Of a DNA stretch of 49,428 bases, positions 1-7,510 are shown piece by piece. A program made the translations under genes and the position numbers. The DNA lies in the NCBI RefSeq assembly GCF_003337415.1, contig NZ_QPJT01000028.1, positions 1-49,428 of the forward strand. Reading direction: 5' to 3'. The notes beneath the pieces were generated by a model. The model had not been told where the DNA came from and ran no database searches. It was given only the letters and a program-made list of their open reading frames with translations. Numbering within the stretch: the stretch's first letter is position 1; the number at the start of each line of letters is the position of its first letter. Source of the stretch: Anaerobacterium chartisolvens (lineage in GTDB: Bacteria; Bacillota; Clostridia; Acetivibrionales; DSM-27016).

Positions 1-198
1 GTCCTTGCAGAAGTTATCCTTGCAGGGGTCCTTGCAGAAGTTATCCTTGCAGGGGTCCTTGCAGAAGTTATCCTTGCAGGGGTCCTTGCAGAAATCGTCC
101 TTGCAGAAGTTATCTTTGCAGAAATCGTCCTTGCAGAAGTTATCCTTGCAGGGGTCCTTGTGCTTCTTATTCTCTAGGAATCTTTCTTCATCACACAT
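1..198 (-). CDS. Cysteine-rich tandem-repeat protein, partial (runs off window start)
   Basis: On the minus strand an ATG at 198 follows AAGGAGG with a 6-nt spacer, and the frame stays open for 66 codons to position 1, so the C-terminus is missing. After a charged 14-residue head (MCDEERFLENKKHK) the protein is only a short repeat of the type CKDNFCKDP or CKDDF, with a cysteine every four or five residues and Lys-Asp between them. The DNA is correspondingly repetitive (units of CTGCAAGGA). There is no signal peptide or membrane segment in the visible part. I do not recognise the family. Regular Cys plus acidic spacing could suit metal binding or disulfide cross-linking, for example in a spore or surface layer, but that is inference. 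The strong ribosome site and perfect repeat phase favour a real gene over the low-complexity open frame on the other strand. Confidence 0.72.
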   Translation of the reverse strand, partial: MCDEERFLENKKHKDPCKDNFCKDDFCKDNFCKDDFCKDPCKDNFCKDPCKDNFCKDPCKDNFCKD

Positions 199-387
199 AT
201 AATCAGCCTCCTTATAGTTTACATAATTGATGCATACCGCAATATATATATATGAATCAAAATAAAAACTTGTTACACAAATAAATACTTTATAAGGTGT
301 TTTAAGTGAGGCATATTGTGTTTTCATTAATACTATAGAACCAAAATAAGGGTTTCATAATATAATAACACCAAGGAGTGATATTTA

Positions 388-1884
388 ATGTTTGAGATAA
401 ACAACAAGCAATACATATTGAAGTCATCGGCGCAAAAAACCATTGACATTTTCTACAAAAGCGGCATGGGCCTGTGTACCGGCGCACTTAGTGAAACAGG
501 CAGCCGGCTGAAGCCCTCCGTCCTTCTTGAGGATGCCGCACCCGGGTTTGCGGCATGTATTGACCAGGATGATATTATACATATAATCTGCCCGGCCAGA
601 GACGGAAGCATAATGTACATTTACTCAGAGGACGGACAGTGGATATCCGATAAGATTAATGCCGGTAAAGAGTGCAGAGACTGCTATAAATTTTTTAGCA
701 TAGTAAGCCTTGGAAAAACTCTATACTTTTTTTATGTACGCGAGGAAAAAGAAAAAAAGGTTCTGCTGTTCCAGACAAAATACCGTCAAAACCCCGCTGA
801 GTCGCAGCAGGAAATTGACATCATAAAGCCCTCTGCAAAGTTTCCCTACAGACTGTCGGTTCATTCGGACACAATTTACATAACATATAATAATGCCAAT
901 GAAAAATACAGCCAGCTTGGCTGCAGAATGTACAACCGCCAGAAGGACAACTGGAGTAATTTCAATGTTATATCAAGCAACAAGGCAAATATAGAATCCG
1001 GCGTAATTTCTTCAGTCTGCGATAATCAAGGCAATGTTCATATATGCTGGCAGAAAACAACCCCCCTAAAATGCGAGCTCGTATATTCAAGGAAAAAAAG
1101 TACCTCCGAGACATGGGAGGAGCAAACGCTTGCATCCTCTCCATATAATTTCTTCAACGCGTCAATGCTGCTGTTAAACAATAGAAGCATTGTATACTGG
1201 GTAAGAGAAAGAAATATTTTTTACTGTGCTTCCGAAGACGGAGGGAATAAATGGAGTAATCCCAAAAAATATATATTTTTTTCCGACAAGTCCCTATACT
1301 GCCTGCAGTACCTCCAAAACCCGTCTTACCGCTCTCTTGACATATTTATAAATGAATTGCCGGGAACTCTGGAGGACGGATATAAGCTCAGCTTTATAGA
1401 TGACTTTTTAAATGAAAGAAAGGAGAAGGATGGGGCTATGAATGAATCTCAAATGCTTATAGTAAATACACTTAAAATACTCACAGGAAATCTTGACGAC
1501 CAGAAAAAGTATATTGACAGGCTGAAGCAAAAAATTGATGAGATAGGGCAAAAGCAAGCTCTTTCGGAAATGGATCTTGGCATACTTACCGAAAAGCTCA
1601 CATCCCTTAACGGAGATATGATGAGTATGCATAGTGAGCTTGAGGATATGGGGCACAGGATTAATGAGCTTGAAATTTCAAACACAATAAAGGCAATTGA
1701 AAGGGAGAAGCAGTCTGAGCCTCCCAGCCTGGAAAAACAGGATGAGTCCCTTAAGGAGGCTGAACAAAAGCAGGATTACACATCAAATCCATCACAAAAT
1801 AGCGAGAAAAAAAGAACTCTTATGGCAGGAGGAGGCTTTGCGGGTATAACCCCGGAATACCTCTGGAGCCTGCATAAGAGGTAA
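388..1884 (+). CDS. Asp-box beta-propeller-like protein with C-terminal coiled coil
   Basis: This 498-residue protein starts at an ATG preceded by AAGGAG. Roughly residues 1-340 are rich in short beta-strand patterns, and contain an Asp-box (SEDGGNKWS, about residue 285) as found in BNR/sialidase-type propellers. Sialidase catalytic residues are not evident, so a binding or structural propeller is more likely than an enzyme. Residues about 350-450 are a charged heptad-like region (LTEKLTSLNGDMMSMHSEL) typical of a coiled coil, followed by a polar linker and a short conserved-looking tail ending LWSLHKR. There is no signal peptide, so it should act in the cytoplasm. It is divergent from the cysteine-repeat gene and close to the gvpA modules, suggesting a shared process. 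No precise family was recognised. Confidence 0.75.
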   Translation: MFEINNKQYILKSSAQKTIDIFYKSGMGLCTGALSETGSRLKPSVLLEDAAPGFAACIDQDDIIHIICPARDGSIMYIYSEDGQWISDKINAGKECRDCYKFFSIVSLGKTLYFFYVREEKEKKVLLFQTKYRQNPAESQQEIDIIKPSAKFPYRLSVHSDTIYITYNNANEKYSQLGCRMYNRQKDNWSNFNVISSNKANIESGVISSVCDNQGNVHICWQKTTPLKCELVYSRKKSTSETWEEQTLASSPYNFFNASMLLLNNRSIVYWVRERNIFYCASEDGGNKWSNPKKYIFFSDKSLYCLQYLQNPSYRSLDIFINELPGTLEDGYKLSFIDDFLNERKEKDGAMNESQMLIVNTLKILTGNLDDQKKYIDRLKQKIDEIGQKQALSEMDLGILTEKLTSLNGDMMSMHSELEDMGHRINELEISNTIKAIEREKQSEPPSLEKQDESLKEAEQKQDYTSNPSQNSEKKRTLMAGGGFAGITPEYLWSLHKR

Positions 1885-1901
1885 TATATCTCTTTAAGCC
1901 G

Positions 1902-1945
1902 GCAAGCTTTAAAGGACGGCCCGGCAGCCGCCCTTTAAAGCTTGC
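1902..1945. terminator. Long hairpin between convergent genes
   Basis: GCAAGCTTTAAAGG (1902-1915) pairs perfectly with CCTTTAAAGCTTGC (1932-1945), with further GGC/GCC pairing in the loop. It lies between the 3' ends of two convergent genes. There is no strong U-tract, so it may be a bidirectional terminator or mRNA stabiliser. Confidence 0.6.
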
Positions 1946-1977
1946 AATATTTATATTTCAATAAATTCTATAGGCTG

Positions 1978-2178
1978 TTAATCAATATGAAATCTTATTT
2001 CCACCTTAAACTCATTTCCGCACCGTAAGCATCTTGCGGTATCTTGCTTTAATATTTTAATTTTCTCACTAGTATTGCAAAATGGGCACTGATATTCAAT
2101 CTCTCTGCCCTCCATAACGGTGTCCAGATTGCTTCTTAGAAACTCAAGATAAGCCTTATAGCTTTCATTTGCAGACAT
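1978..2178 (-). CDS. Small zinc-ribbon protein
   Basis: This 66-residue protein has two CxxC knuckles (CPFC and CLRCG) spaced as in a zinc ribbon, behind an acidic, helical N-terminus. The ATG at 2178 is preferred because AAGGTG lies 6-7 nt upstream; a GTG three codons earlier overlaps that site. It is about 63 nt downstream of the 240-residue gene on the same strand and could be co-transcribed. Small stand-alone zinc ribbons usually bind nucleic acid or protein, but nothing identifies a target here. Confidence 0.7.
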   Translation of the reverse strand: MSANESYKAYLEFLRSNLDTVMEGREIEYQCPFCNTSEKIKILKQDTARCLRCGNEFKVEIRFHID

Positions 2179-2241
2179 TCTTTTCACCTTCTAAAACAAA
2201 TTTATATGTACATGCAAGGAGGCGGAAGCATAAAGACCCTC

Positions 2242-2964
2242 TTAATAGGCGCTTGACACTCCATTTATTACTATGTCGTCATCTATCCCTATTTTGTTCA
2301 GCAAATCCTGAAACACAGAAATTGTTGTGACAGTTGCCGCGCTTGGAGGAATGCCGGCACCCTTCTTTTCTATATCATCCACATCAACCGTCCATGTAAG
2401 ATTCTTAAGCACAACATATGACTGCAAAGTGGAATCATTAAGCTGATACGGCGTAAGCTGACTGTCAAATTCAGTTAAAGGCACGTCAACTATATACATA
2501 AAATTTCCGTCGGATATTTGAAGGGTTTCCTTAGGCTGGTTATGGCTCTTATGCTGGGCCTCGCTCAGGTCATACTGCGACATGCATTTGGTACCGATAT
2601 CATCAGGCAGTACAATCAGGCTGGGAGTTCCCAAATCCTGATACTTTATAAGCAGAAAAACCTTGAATATTATTTTTATTCTGGATTTCGTATTGCTTAT
2701 TATAATATTGGAGGGTGTTTCATTCAGGTTCATTATAATTTCGGTTATCCCCTGAACGGGATGCTCTCCATTTTCTCCGGCATTGTTTATATAAAGCTTT
2801 AAAGGTTCCTTCACCCCCATTTGAAGCCCTGTTGCAGGGTCCCTCTTTTCCTGGAATAAAAGCTGAGACTCAGGAGCAAAGTATTTTGCAAGAATTCTTT
2901 TTACAAAAATTCCATATTTTTCGTTTGCACCATCTTGCCGACTTACAATGTTCTCATCATACAT
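2242..2964 (-). CDS. Unknown protein, divergent partner of first gvpA
   Basis: A 240-residue open frame begins at an ATG with AAAGGAG nine nt upstream. It has no signal peptide, no transmembrane helix and no catalytic motif I recognise. The pattern of alternating hydrophobic residues suggests a mostly beta protein, with a stretch (RIKIIFKVFLLIKYQDLG) of strong strands. It is transcribed divergently from gvpA at 3223. The other gvpA at 4569 is also divergent from a gene of the same length, and the two proteins share weak features: a QLLFQEK/EMLFKKK-like N-terminal segment and a later P-L/F-T/S-x-F element. This may be distant homology but is not proven. A role in gas-vesicle biology is inferred from position only. 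Confidence 0.7.
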   Translation of the reverse strand: MYDENIVSRQDGANEKYGIFVKRILAKYFAPESQLLFQEKRDPATGLQMGVKEPLKLYINNAGENGEHPVQGITEIIMNLNETPSNIIISNTKSRIKIIFKVFLLIKYQDLGTPSLIVLPDDIGTKCMSQYDLSEAQHKSHNQPKETLQISDGNFMYIVDVPLTEFDSQLTPYQLNDSTLQSYVVLKNLTWTVDVDDIEKKGAGIPPSAATVTTISVFQDLLNKIGIDDDIVINGVSSAY

Positions 2965-3144
2965 AGGTTAAAACTCCTTTCATTATATATTGCCAATGCT
3001 TTTAGATCATTCATGTTATATTATTCTTGACCACATTAAAAGGTGAATCAAATATGGTTTTGTGAGGTAGTTTATAAAATCCGGCCATAATTAATAACTA
3101 TGCCGTGACTTCCATAAATATTATTAATTTTAAATTCTAAACAG

Positions 3145-3174
3145 TCACCTATTTTGCTTAAGGCTAATATACTG
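3145..3174 (+). promoter_or_regulatory. Upstream box shared by both gvpA genes
   Basis: The sequence TCAC, then TTTTG, then TAATATACTG lies 49 nt before the first gvpA start. A matching arrangement (TCAC, TTTTG, TAATATAATG) lies 55 nt before the second. The right half resembles a minus-10 region. The left half does not match a vegetative minus-35, so an alternative sigma factor is possible. Confidence 0.4.
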
Positions 3175-3222
3175 TAAATGTAAAACAATTGAAATTTTTT
3201 ATAGCTTAAGGAGGTTTTATAA

Positions 3223-3441
3223 ATGGCAGTAAAGCATTCGGTTGAATCATCAAGTCTGGCTGAGGTATTGGACAGAATTCTCGAAAAGGGTATAGTTATT
3301 GATTTGTTTGTGCGCGTGTCCTTAGTTGGCATCGAATTACTGGCTATTGACGGAAGAATAGTCATTGCAGGCGTTGAAACCTGGTTGTGCTATGCCAAGG
3401 CAGTCGGTCTCCTTTCCCCGCATATAAGAGAAGATTTTTAA
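3223..3441 (+). CDS. gvpA: Gas vesicle structural protein GvpA (copy 1)
   Basis: GvpA is the small hydrophobic protein that polymerises into the ribs of the gas-vesicle shell. This 72-residue protein shows the family core almost throughout: [18 protein letters not shown], then [18 protein letters not shown], then a [13 protein letters not shown] helix. Length is right for GvpA (about 70-75). The start follows AAGGAGG. The only cysteine lies in the second helix of the fold. It is flanked by minus-strand genes and followed by its own terminator, so it appears monocistronic. A close paralogue lies at 4569. The accessory proteins normally needed for assembly (GvpF/L, GvpN, GvpK, GvpG, GvpS) are not visible in this window. 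Confidence 0.95.
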   Translation: MAVKHSVESSSLAEVLDRILEKGIVIDLFVRVSLVGIELLAIDGRIVIAGVETWLCYAKAVGLLSPHIREDF

Positions 3442-3511
3442 AATAACCTCTCTTACTTAATCAACGTAGAAAACCGATAACTCGTATTCACATTATTAAC
3501 AAAAAATTTGT

Positions 3512-3582
3512 AAAGCCTCCATTCTGTACATAGCATTTTTGCACCGGCAAACCCTTATTTAGATGGAGGCTTTCCCTTTTTT
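3512..3582 (+). terminator. Rho-independent terminator of gvpA copy 1
   Basis: AAAGCCTCCAT (3512-3522) pairs with ATGGAGGCTTT (3563-3573) around a long loop and is followed by CCCTTTTTT on the plus strand. Confidence 0.7.
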
Positions 3583-3591
3583 AATAAATGC

Positions 3592-4326
3592 TTAAGCCAA
3601 TTTTTCCATATCCTTTTTACACCTTAAGCTTTTGTTTTCTTCTTCCATATCCTTAAGCTGCAAATATAAGTTTTTGTTTGCATCCTTTAAATAAGCAATT
3701 TCATGAATATAGTCGTGAACCCTTGCCTCTAAGTTGTTTATCTCTCTTTGTCTGTCCGTCCATTCAATGTCTTGGGCAGTGTGCAGCCTGTCACTTACCT
3801 CACCGCCCCTTTCATACTGTGCTTTATCCCTTGCCGCCGGCACACCGCTTTCAATTCTCAGCACATCCTCCTTAAGAAGCAGTATATCAATTGCAGACGA
3901 GACACAGACAGTAATACCTTTGCCGTCAATATCTATATCACAATTGCATTTTACCTCTCTGGGCCTGCAGCAGCAGCCTGTTTCTTCGGAAAAGTCCGAA
4001 AACGGATAGAAATTGTACTTGTCTATTGATAATGTGCCCCTTGCCATATCCGAAATAACATCATAGCTTCTTATCCCCGAATTGTAATTATACAGCCCGT
4101 ATATGCAAACTATTGCAAATTCATAGTGTATTGCAATGCTCTCACTTTTAAATGCTGTCTTAAACCTGATATTCTCCGCCTCTGAATACGCAATATTTTC
4201 TATAATGCATCCTTCGGGTCTTTCCCCCGGGTATTTTTTTTTAAAAAGCATCTCATTCTCTAAAAGGTATCTTGCTTGAACAACCTGAGATAAGATTTCC
4301 ACTGAACCATCTTTATAATTGTCCAA
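3592..4326 (-). CDS. Unknown protein with coiled-coil tail, divergent partner of second gvpA
   Basis: A 244-residue frame starts at TTG (4326), with GGGTGA five nt upstream; no better start is visible. Residues about 1-160 form a beta-rich region containing a cysteine cluster (GCCCRPREVKCNCDID), and residues about 185-240 are a leucine- and charge-rich coiled coil (INNLEARVHDYIHEIAYLKD). There is no signal peptide or membrane segment. The family is not recognised. The gene faces away from gvpA copy 2, mirroring the 240-residue gene next to gvpA copy 1. Faint pattern similarity between the two partners could reflect duplication of a gvpA-plus-partner unit. A spore-coat-like (SPOCS-type) beta fold was considered but is not supported well enough to claim. 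Confidence 0.7.
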   Translation of the reverse strand: MDNYKDGSVEILSQVVQARYLLENEMLFKKKYPGERPEGCIIENIAYSEAENIRFKTAFKSESIAIHYEFAIVCIYGLYNYNSGIRSYDVISDMARGTLSIDKYNFYPFSDFSEETGCCCRPREVKCNCDIDIDGKGITVCVSSAIDILLLKEDVLRIESGVPAARDKAQYERGGEVSDRLHTAQDIEWTDRQREINNLEARVHDYIHEIAYLKDANKNLYLQLKDMEEENKSLRCKKDMEKLA

Positions 4327-4345
4327 ATTATCACCCGTCCATAGA

Positions 4346-4381
4346 GGGTTAAAAATTAAATTGCTTTTTAATCCCTTTTTT
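4346..4381 (+). terminator. Terminator-like hairpin between divergent genes
   Basis: GGGTTAAAAA (4346-4355) pairs with TTTTTAATCCC (4365-4375) with one bulge, followed by TTTTTT on the plus strand. It would stop plus-strand transcripts running antisense through the 244-residue gene before gvpA copy 2. Confidence 0.4.
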
Positions 4382-4485
4382 ACAATATATTTTATACCTC
4401 TATATATTTATGCAGGTATTGTCCCATTATTCATGAAGCGTATAAAATTTTGAGAATAAAGGCTTTTATCTCAATATTATGTTAA

Positions 4486-4514
4486 TCACACTTTTGTGTC
4501 TGATTAATATAATG
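4486..4514 (+). promoter_or_regulatory. Upstream box of gvpA copy 2
   Basis: TCAC, TTTTG and TAATATAATG are arranged as in the box before gvpA copy 1. TATAAT alone would serve as a minus-10, but a good minus-35 at 17 nt is absent. Confidence 0.4.
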
Positions 4515-4568
4515 ATATTAGGTTTTGTAAATAATGAGACCGATGACCGTTAAAAGGAGGTGAAAATC

Positions 4569-4787
4569 ATGTCAGTTAGACACTCTGTGGAATCGTCAAG
4601 CCTCGCGGAAGTATTGGACAGAATTCTCGAAAAGGGTATAGTAATAGATATTTTCGTAAGAGCATCCCTTCTTGGAATTGAATTACTAACTGCCGATGTA
4701 AGAATAGTAATTGCCGGTGTGGAAACCTGGCTGTGCTATGCAAGAGCAGTGGGACTTTCAGAAGAGCATTATTATAAGGAAGGCTGA
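4569..4787 (+). CDS. gvpA: Gas vesicle structural protein GvpA (copy 2)
   Basis: This second 72-residue GvpA starts at the ATG at 4569, eight nt after a near-perfect AAAAGGAGGTGA ribosome site; a GTG three codons earlier overlaps that site and is rejected. It keeps the core [18 protein letters not shown] and VETWLCYA motifs of copy 1. It differs mainly in the middle ([16 protein letters not shown]) and at the tail, which is longer in acidic and histidine residues. DNA similarity to copy 1 is high across the core, so duplication is recent or under strong selection. A compact terminator follows within about 75 nt, and the acyltransferase operon starts just beyond it. The strength of the ribosome site suggests high expression, as expected for a shell protein. 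Confidence 0.95.
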   Translation: MSVRHSVESSSLAEVLDRILEKGIVIDIFVRASLLGIELLTADVRIVIAGVETWLCYARAVGLSEEHYYKEG

Positions 4788-4861
4788 ACGAATATATTTA
4801 TACTACATGCAAACTTTCAATACACTTGATGTCTTTAGGTATATACATGTCATTATATTGC

Positions 4862-4891
4862 AGCTGTCCCAAAAAGACAGCTTCTTTTTTT
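4862..4891 (+). terminator. Rho-independent terminator after gvpA copy 2
   Basis: AGCTGTC (4862-4868) pairs with GACAGCT (4876-4882), followed by a nine-nt run of mostly T. Only about 55 nt separate it from the next start codon, so some read-through into the acyltransferase operon is possible. Confidence 0.8.
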
Positions 4892-4946
4892 AAATGCAAT
4901 GCTTTTGCAAAATGGCGTGCGACGGAGCATGGATTGCGAGGAAAAT

Positions 4947-5618
4947 ATGGATAGGGAAAAGCTTGTAATAATAGGTGCGGGAGGTTTTTCGAGGGAGATA
5001 TTCTGGCTTGTTGAGGATATCAACAGTGTGTATGGCGAATGGGATATAATAGGCTGCATAGATGACGACATAAGCAAAAAGGGCAGCATGGTAAATCATA
5101 TACCCATACTGGGAGACATGAGCTGGTTTGAGAATACTCTCTCCCCTGTTTGTGCCGCAATTGCCGTTGGAGACTCGGTGGGAAGGAAAAAGATTGCGGA
5201 TAAGGTCATGGCCCTTTCTCATGTGAGCTTTCCAAACCTTATACACCCTTCGGTAAGGCTTTCAAAATATGTGTCCATGGGGCACGGGAATATTGTCTGC
5301 TGCTCTTCGGTGTTAACCGTCAATATTACAATGGAGAGCTTCAATATTATAAATTTAAATTGTACCATAGGACATGATGTGAGCATGGGCAGCTTTTGTA
5401 CTCTTGCCCCTTCAGTGAACATTTCAGGCAATGTCAGGCTGGAGGACGGCTGCAGCCTCGGTACAAACTGCTGCATTATTCCTCACAAATCGGTCGGAGG
5501 CTGGTCTGTCATTGGGGCAGGGGCAGTTGTTACCTCTGACATAGCTCCCATGTGCACAGCAGTGGGAGTTCCGGCAAAGGAAATAAAGAATAGCTATGCA
5601 GGCGGTGAATTAATATGA
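4947..5618 (+). CDS. PglD/NeuD-family sugar O/N-acyltransferase
   Basis: This family transfers an acyl group from acyl-CoA or acyl-ACP to an amino sugar or sialic-acid-type sugar in the cytoplasm. The N-terminus is the PglD-type nucleotide-sugar-binding segment (VIIGAGGFSREIFWLV). The C-terminal half is a left-handed beta-helix of hexapeptide repeats with the expected histidine (NCTIGHDVSMG) and the typical end IGAGAVVTSDI followed by GVPAKEIKN. I prefer the ATG at 4947, which has GAGGA five nt upstream and begins MDREKLVIIGAGG. ATGs at 4899 and 4929 are in frame but less well placed. The stop overlaps the next start (ATGA), so it is translationally coupled to the KAS III gene. Confidence 0.85.
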   Translation: MDREKLVIIGAGGFSREIFWLVEDINSVYGEWDIIGCIDDDISKKGSMVNHIPILGDMSWFENTLSPVCAAIAVGDSVGRKKIADKVMALSHVSFPNLIHPSVRLSKYVSMGHGNIVCCSSVLTVNITMESFNIINLNCTIGHDVSMGSFCTLAPSVNISGNVRLEDGCSLGTNCCIIPHKSVGGWSVIGAGAVVTSDIAPMCTAVGVPAKEIKNSYAGGELI

Positions 5619-6598
5619 AAAATATAGGTATTACAGGCACGGGCTATTATGTGCCGAATATGGTATGGACAAATCACGATTTGGAAAAAAAGCTTGATAC
5701 GACAGATGAGTGGATCTACAGCAAGACAGGTATAAAGGAGCGGAGAATAGCAGATCCCTGTGAGGCAACGTCCGATTTGGCGCTGTACGCCGCTCTGGAT
5801 GCAATAAAGGACGCAGGCATAACACCTGCGGAAATTGACCTTATAATACTTGCAACCTCATCCCCGGATATGCTTCAGCCCTCCACCGCCGCAATACTTC
5901 AGGGAAAGCTTGGAGCAAGCAGGGCCGCGGCCTTCGATATATCGGCGGTATGCGCCGGCTTCGTATTTGCCGTTACCGTCGCGGCGGCAATGATGAGGGG
6001 TCTGGGATACAAAAATGTACTGGTGGTGGGGGCGGAAACCTATTCAAGGATAATGGACTGGAACGACAGGAATACCTGTGTGTTTTTCGGAGACGGAGCG
6101 GGAGCGGCGGTGCTCTCCCAAACAGATGAAGCGGGCTATCTCGACAGCTTTATAATGAACAACGGGAGGGGCTGGGACGTAATAAAGCTGCCTGCCGGAG
6201 GATCACGCATTCCCGCCACGCACGATACCATAGATAAAGGTCTTCATGCATTTACAATGCAGGGCAAAAGGGTATGGGATTTTGCAACAAGGGTGTTCCC
6301 CGAATCCATAGAAACCGTGCTATCTAAGGCAGGTCTTAAAACGGAGGATATAAGCCTTGTAATATCTCATCAGGCAAATATCAACATTATTAAAGCCTCC
6401 TTAAAAAAGCTGGGCATACCTTTTGAAAAGACCTATACCACAATTGAGAAGTATGGAAACACATCAGGGGCGTCAATACCCATTACACTTGCCGAAGCGG
6501 CAGGCAAAAACCTTATAAAAAAGGGTGATGTTGTAGCAATGGTAGGCTTTGGAGGGGGATTGTCATGGGGAGCCGCACTGTTTAAATGGATAAAATAG
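5615..6598 (+). CDS. 3-oxoacyl-ACP synthase III (FabH-like)
   Basis: KAS III condenses an acyl-CoA with malonyl-ACP to give a 3-oxoacyl-ACP. The 327-residue length is normal, and the whole catalytic triad is visible: Cys in ISAVCAGFVFAV, His in ISHQANINIIKA, and Asn in EKYGNTSGASIPI. The N-terminal motif TTDEWIYSKTGIKERR and the C-terminal GFGGGLSWGAALFKW are typical. The gene overlaps the upstream acyltransferase by four nt and is followed by a 3-hydroxyacyl-CoA dehydrogenase, not by the usual acpP/fabD/fabG genes. A dedicated pathway making a short acyl group is therefore more likely than the housekeeping FabH role. The substrate chain length cannot be read from sequence. Confidence 0.92.
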   Translation: MKNIGITGTGYYVPNMVWTNHDLEKKLDTTDEWIYSKTGIKERRIADPCEATSDLALYAALDAIKDAGITPAEIDLIILATSSPDMLQPSTAAILQGKLGASRAAAFDISAVCAGFVFAVTVAAAMMRGLGYKNVLVVGAETYSRIMDWNDRNTCVFFGDGAGAAVLSQTDEAGYLDSFIMNNGRGWDVIKLPAGGSRIPATHDTIDKGLHAFTMQGKRVWDFATRVFPESIETVLSKAGLKTEDISLVISHQANINIIKASLKKLGIPFEKTYTTIEKYGNTSGASIPITLAEAAGKNLIKKGDVVAMVGFGGGLSWGAALFKWIK

Positions 6599-6618
6599 AG
6601 AGGGTGGGGAAATCATAT

Positions 6619-7476
6619 ATGCTTAAAAATATACTTATTCAGGGTGGCGGCACTATGGCTCAGGGAATAGCGATAGAGTGCTTACGGGCAGGCTGTGACG
6701 TGTTTATGTGGCATCACACCGATTCAAAAAAGCCTGTCCTTAAGGTAACGGAAAGGCTTGATTCGTGGCTCAAAAGCGATAAAATTCCAGCGTCTCTGCA
6801 TCAGGCAATGCTTCATAAAATTCATCCCGCAGACGACACATTATCCTTATGCGGGTTCGACATTATAATTGAAAGCATAGTTGAGGATTTCCATCACAAG
6901 GAGGCGCTGCTGCTTAAAGTGGATGAGGCTGCCCCGGCTCATACCATTATATGCACTAATACCTCCTCCTTCAGCATAAACAGCCTTGGGAAAAGGCTTA
7001 CACACCCCGAAAGATTTATAGGGCTGCACTTTTTTAACCCCGTAGACAGAACGGGGCTGGTCGAGATAGTGAGAGGGGGAAAAACCTCAGGACGGGTCAT
7101 AGAGCTGATAAAGCTTTTTTGCCGGCTTGTTGGAAAGGAATATGTGCTGCTTGAGGATAGCCCCGGCTTTATTGTAAACAGACTTCTTATGGCGTATCTG
7201 AATAATGCCGCAAATTTACTCAAAAGCAATATCGCAGGAGCAGAAGATATAGACAGGGCAATGAAGCTGGGAACAAATCATCCTATGGGGCCCTTTCAGC
7301 TATGCGACCTGATAGGGATAGACACGGTGTACAACATCCTGTCGTCGCTGTATTGTGAGCTGAAGGACAAAGCCTATAAGCCCTGCACAGTTTTTAAAAG
7401 CATGACGGATCTCGGCCTGCTGGGGAGAAAAACCGGGGAGGGCTTTTATAAGTATATAAAAGCCCCGGAAAAATAA
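6619..7476 (+). CDS. 3-hydroxyacyl-CoA (3-hydroxybutyryl-CoA) dehydrogenase
   Basis: The enzyme reversibly reduces a 3-oxoacyl-CoA to the (S)-3-hydroxyacyl-CoA with NAD(P)H. At 285 residues it matches the short Hbd-type family. The NAD motif is QGGGTMAQGIA (family usually GxGxMGxG). The catalytic and substrate motifs are present: TNTSSFSINSL, HFFNPV, EDSPGFIVNRLLMAYLNNA and NHPMGPFQLCDLIG. The ATG at 6619 follows AGGGTGGGGA; a start 33 nt upstream would overlap the KAS III gene. It is the third gene of the acyltransferase/KAS III operon and would supply the 3-hydroxy step. No crotonase or thiolase gene accompanies it, which argues against butyrate metabolism. Confidence 0.9.
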   Translation: MLKNILIQGGGTMAQGIAIECLRAGCDVFMWHHTDSKKPVLKVTERLDSWLKSDKIPASLHQAMLHKIHPADDTLSLCGFDIIIESIVEDFHHKEALLLKVDEAAPAHTIICTNTSSFSINSLGKRLTHPERFIGLHFFNPVDRTGLVEIVRGGKTSGRVIELIKLFCRLVGKEYVLLEDSPGFIVNRLLMAYLNNAANLLKSNIAGAEDIDRAMKLGTNHPMGPFQLCDLIGIDTVYNILSSLYCELKDKAYKPCTVFKSMTDLGLLGRKTGEGFYKYIKAPEK

Positions 7477-7510
7477 CAGCGGCCGGGAGCCCGGAGCTTA
7501 CTCCCAAAAT

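Noticed and set aside
1-175. Possible CRISPR array from short direct repeats at the window start
   Set aside because: Repeats are contiguous and coding, with no unique spacers between them.
5-202. Plus-strand low-complexity frame (QKLSLQGSL repeats) at the window start
   Set aside because: No ribosome site; it is the mirror of the cysteine-repeat gene, which has AAGGAGG and an ATG on the minus strand.
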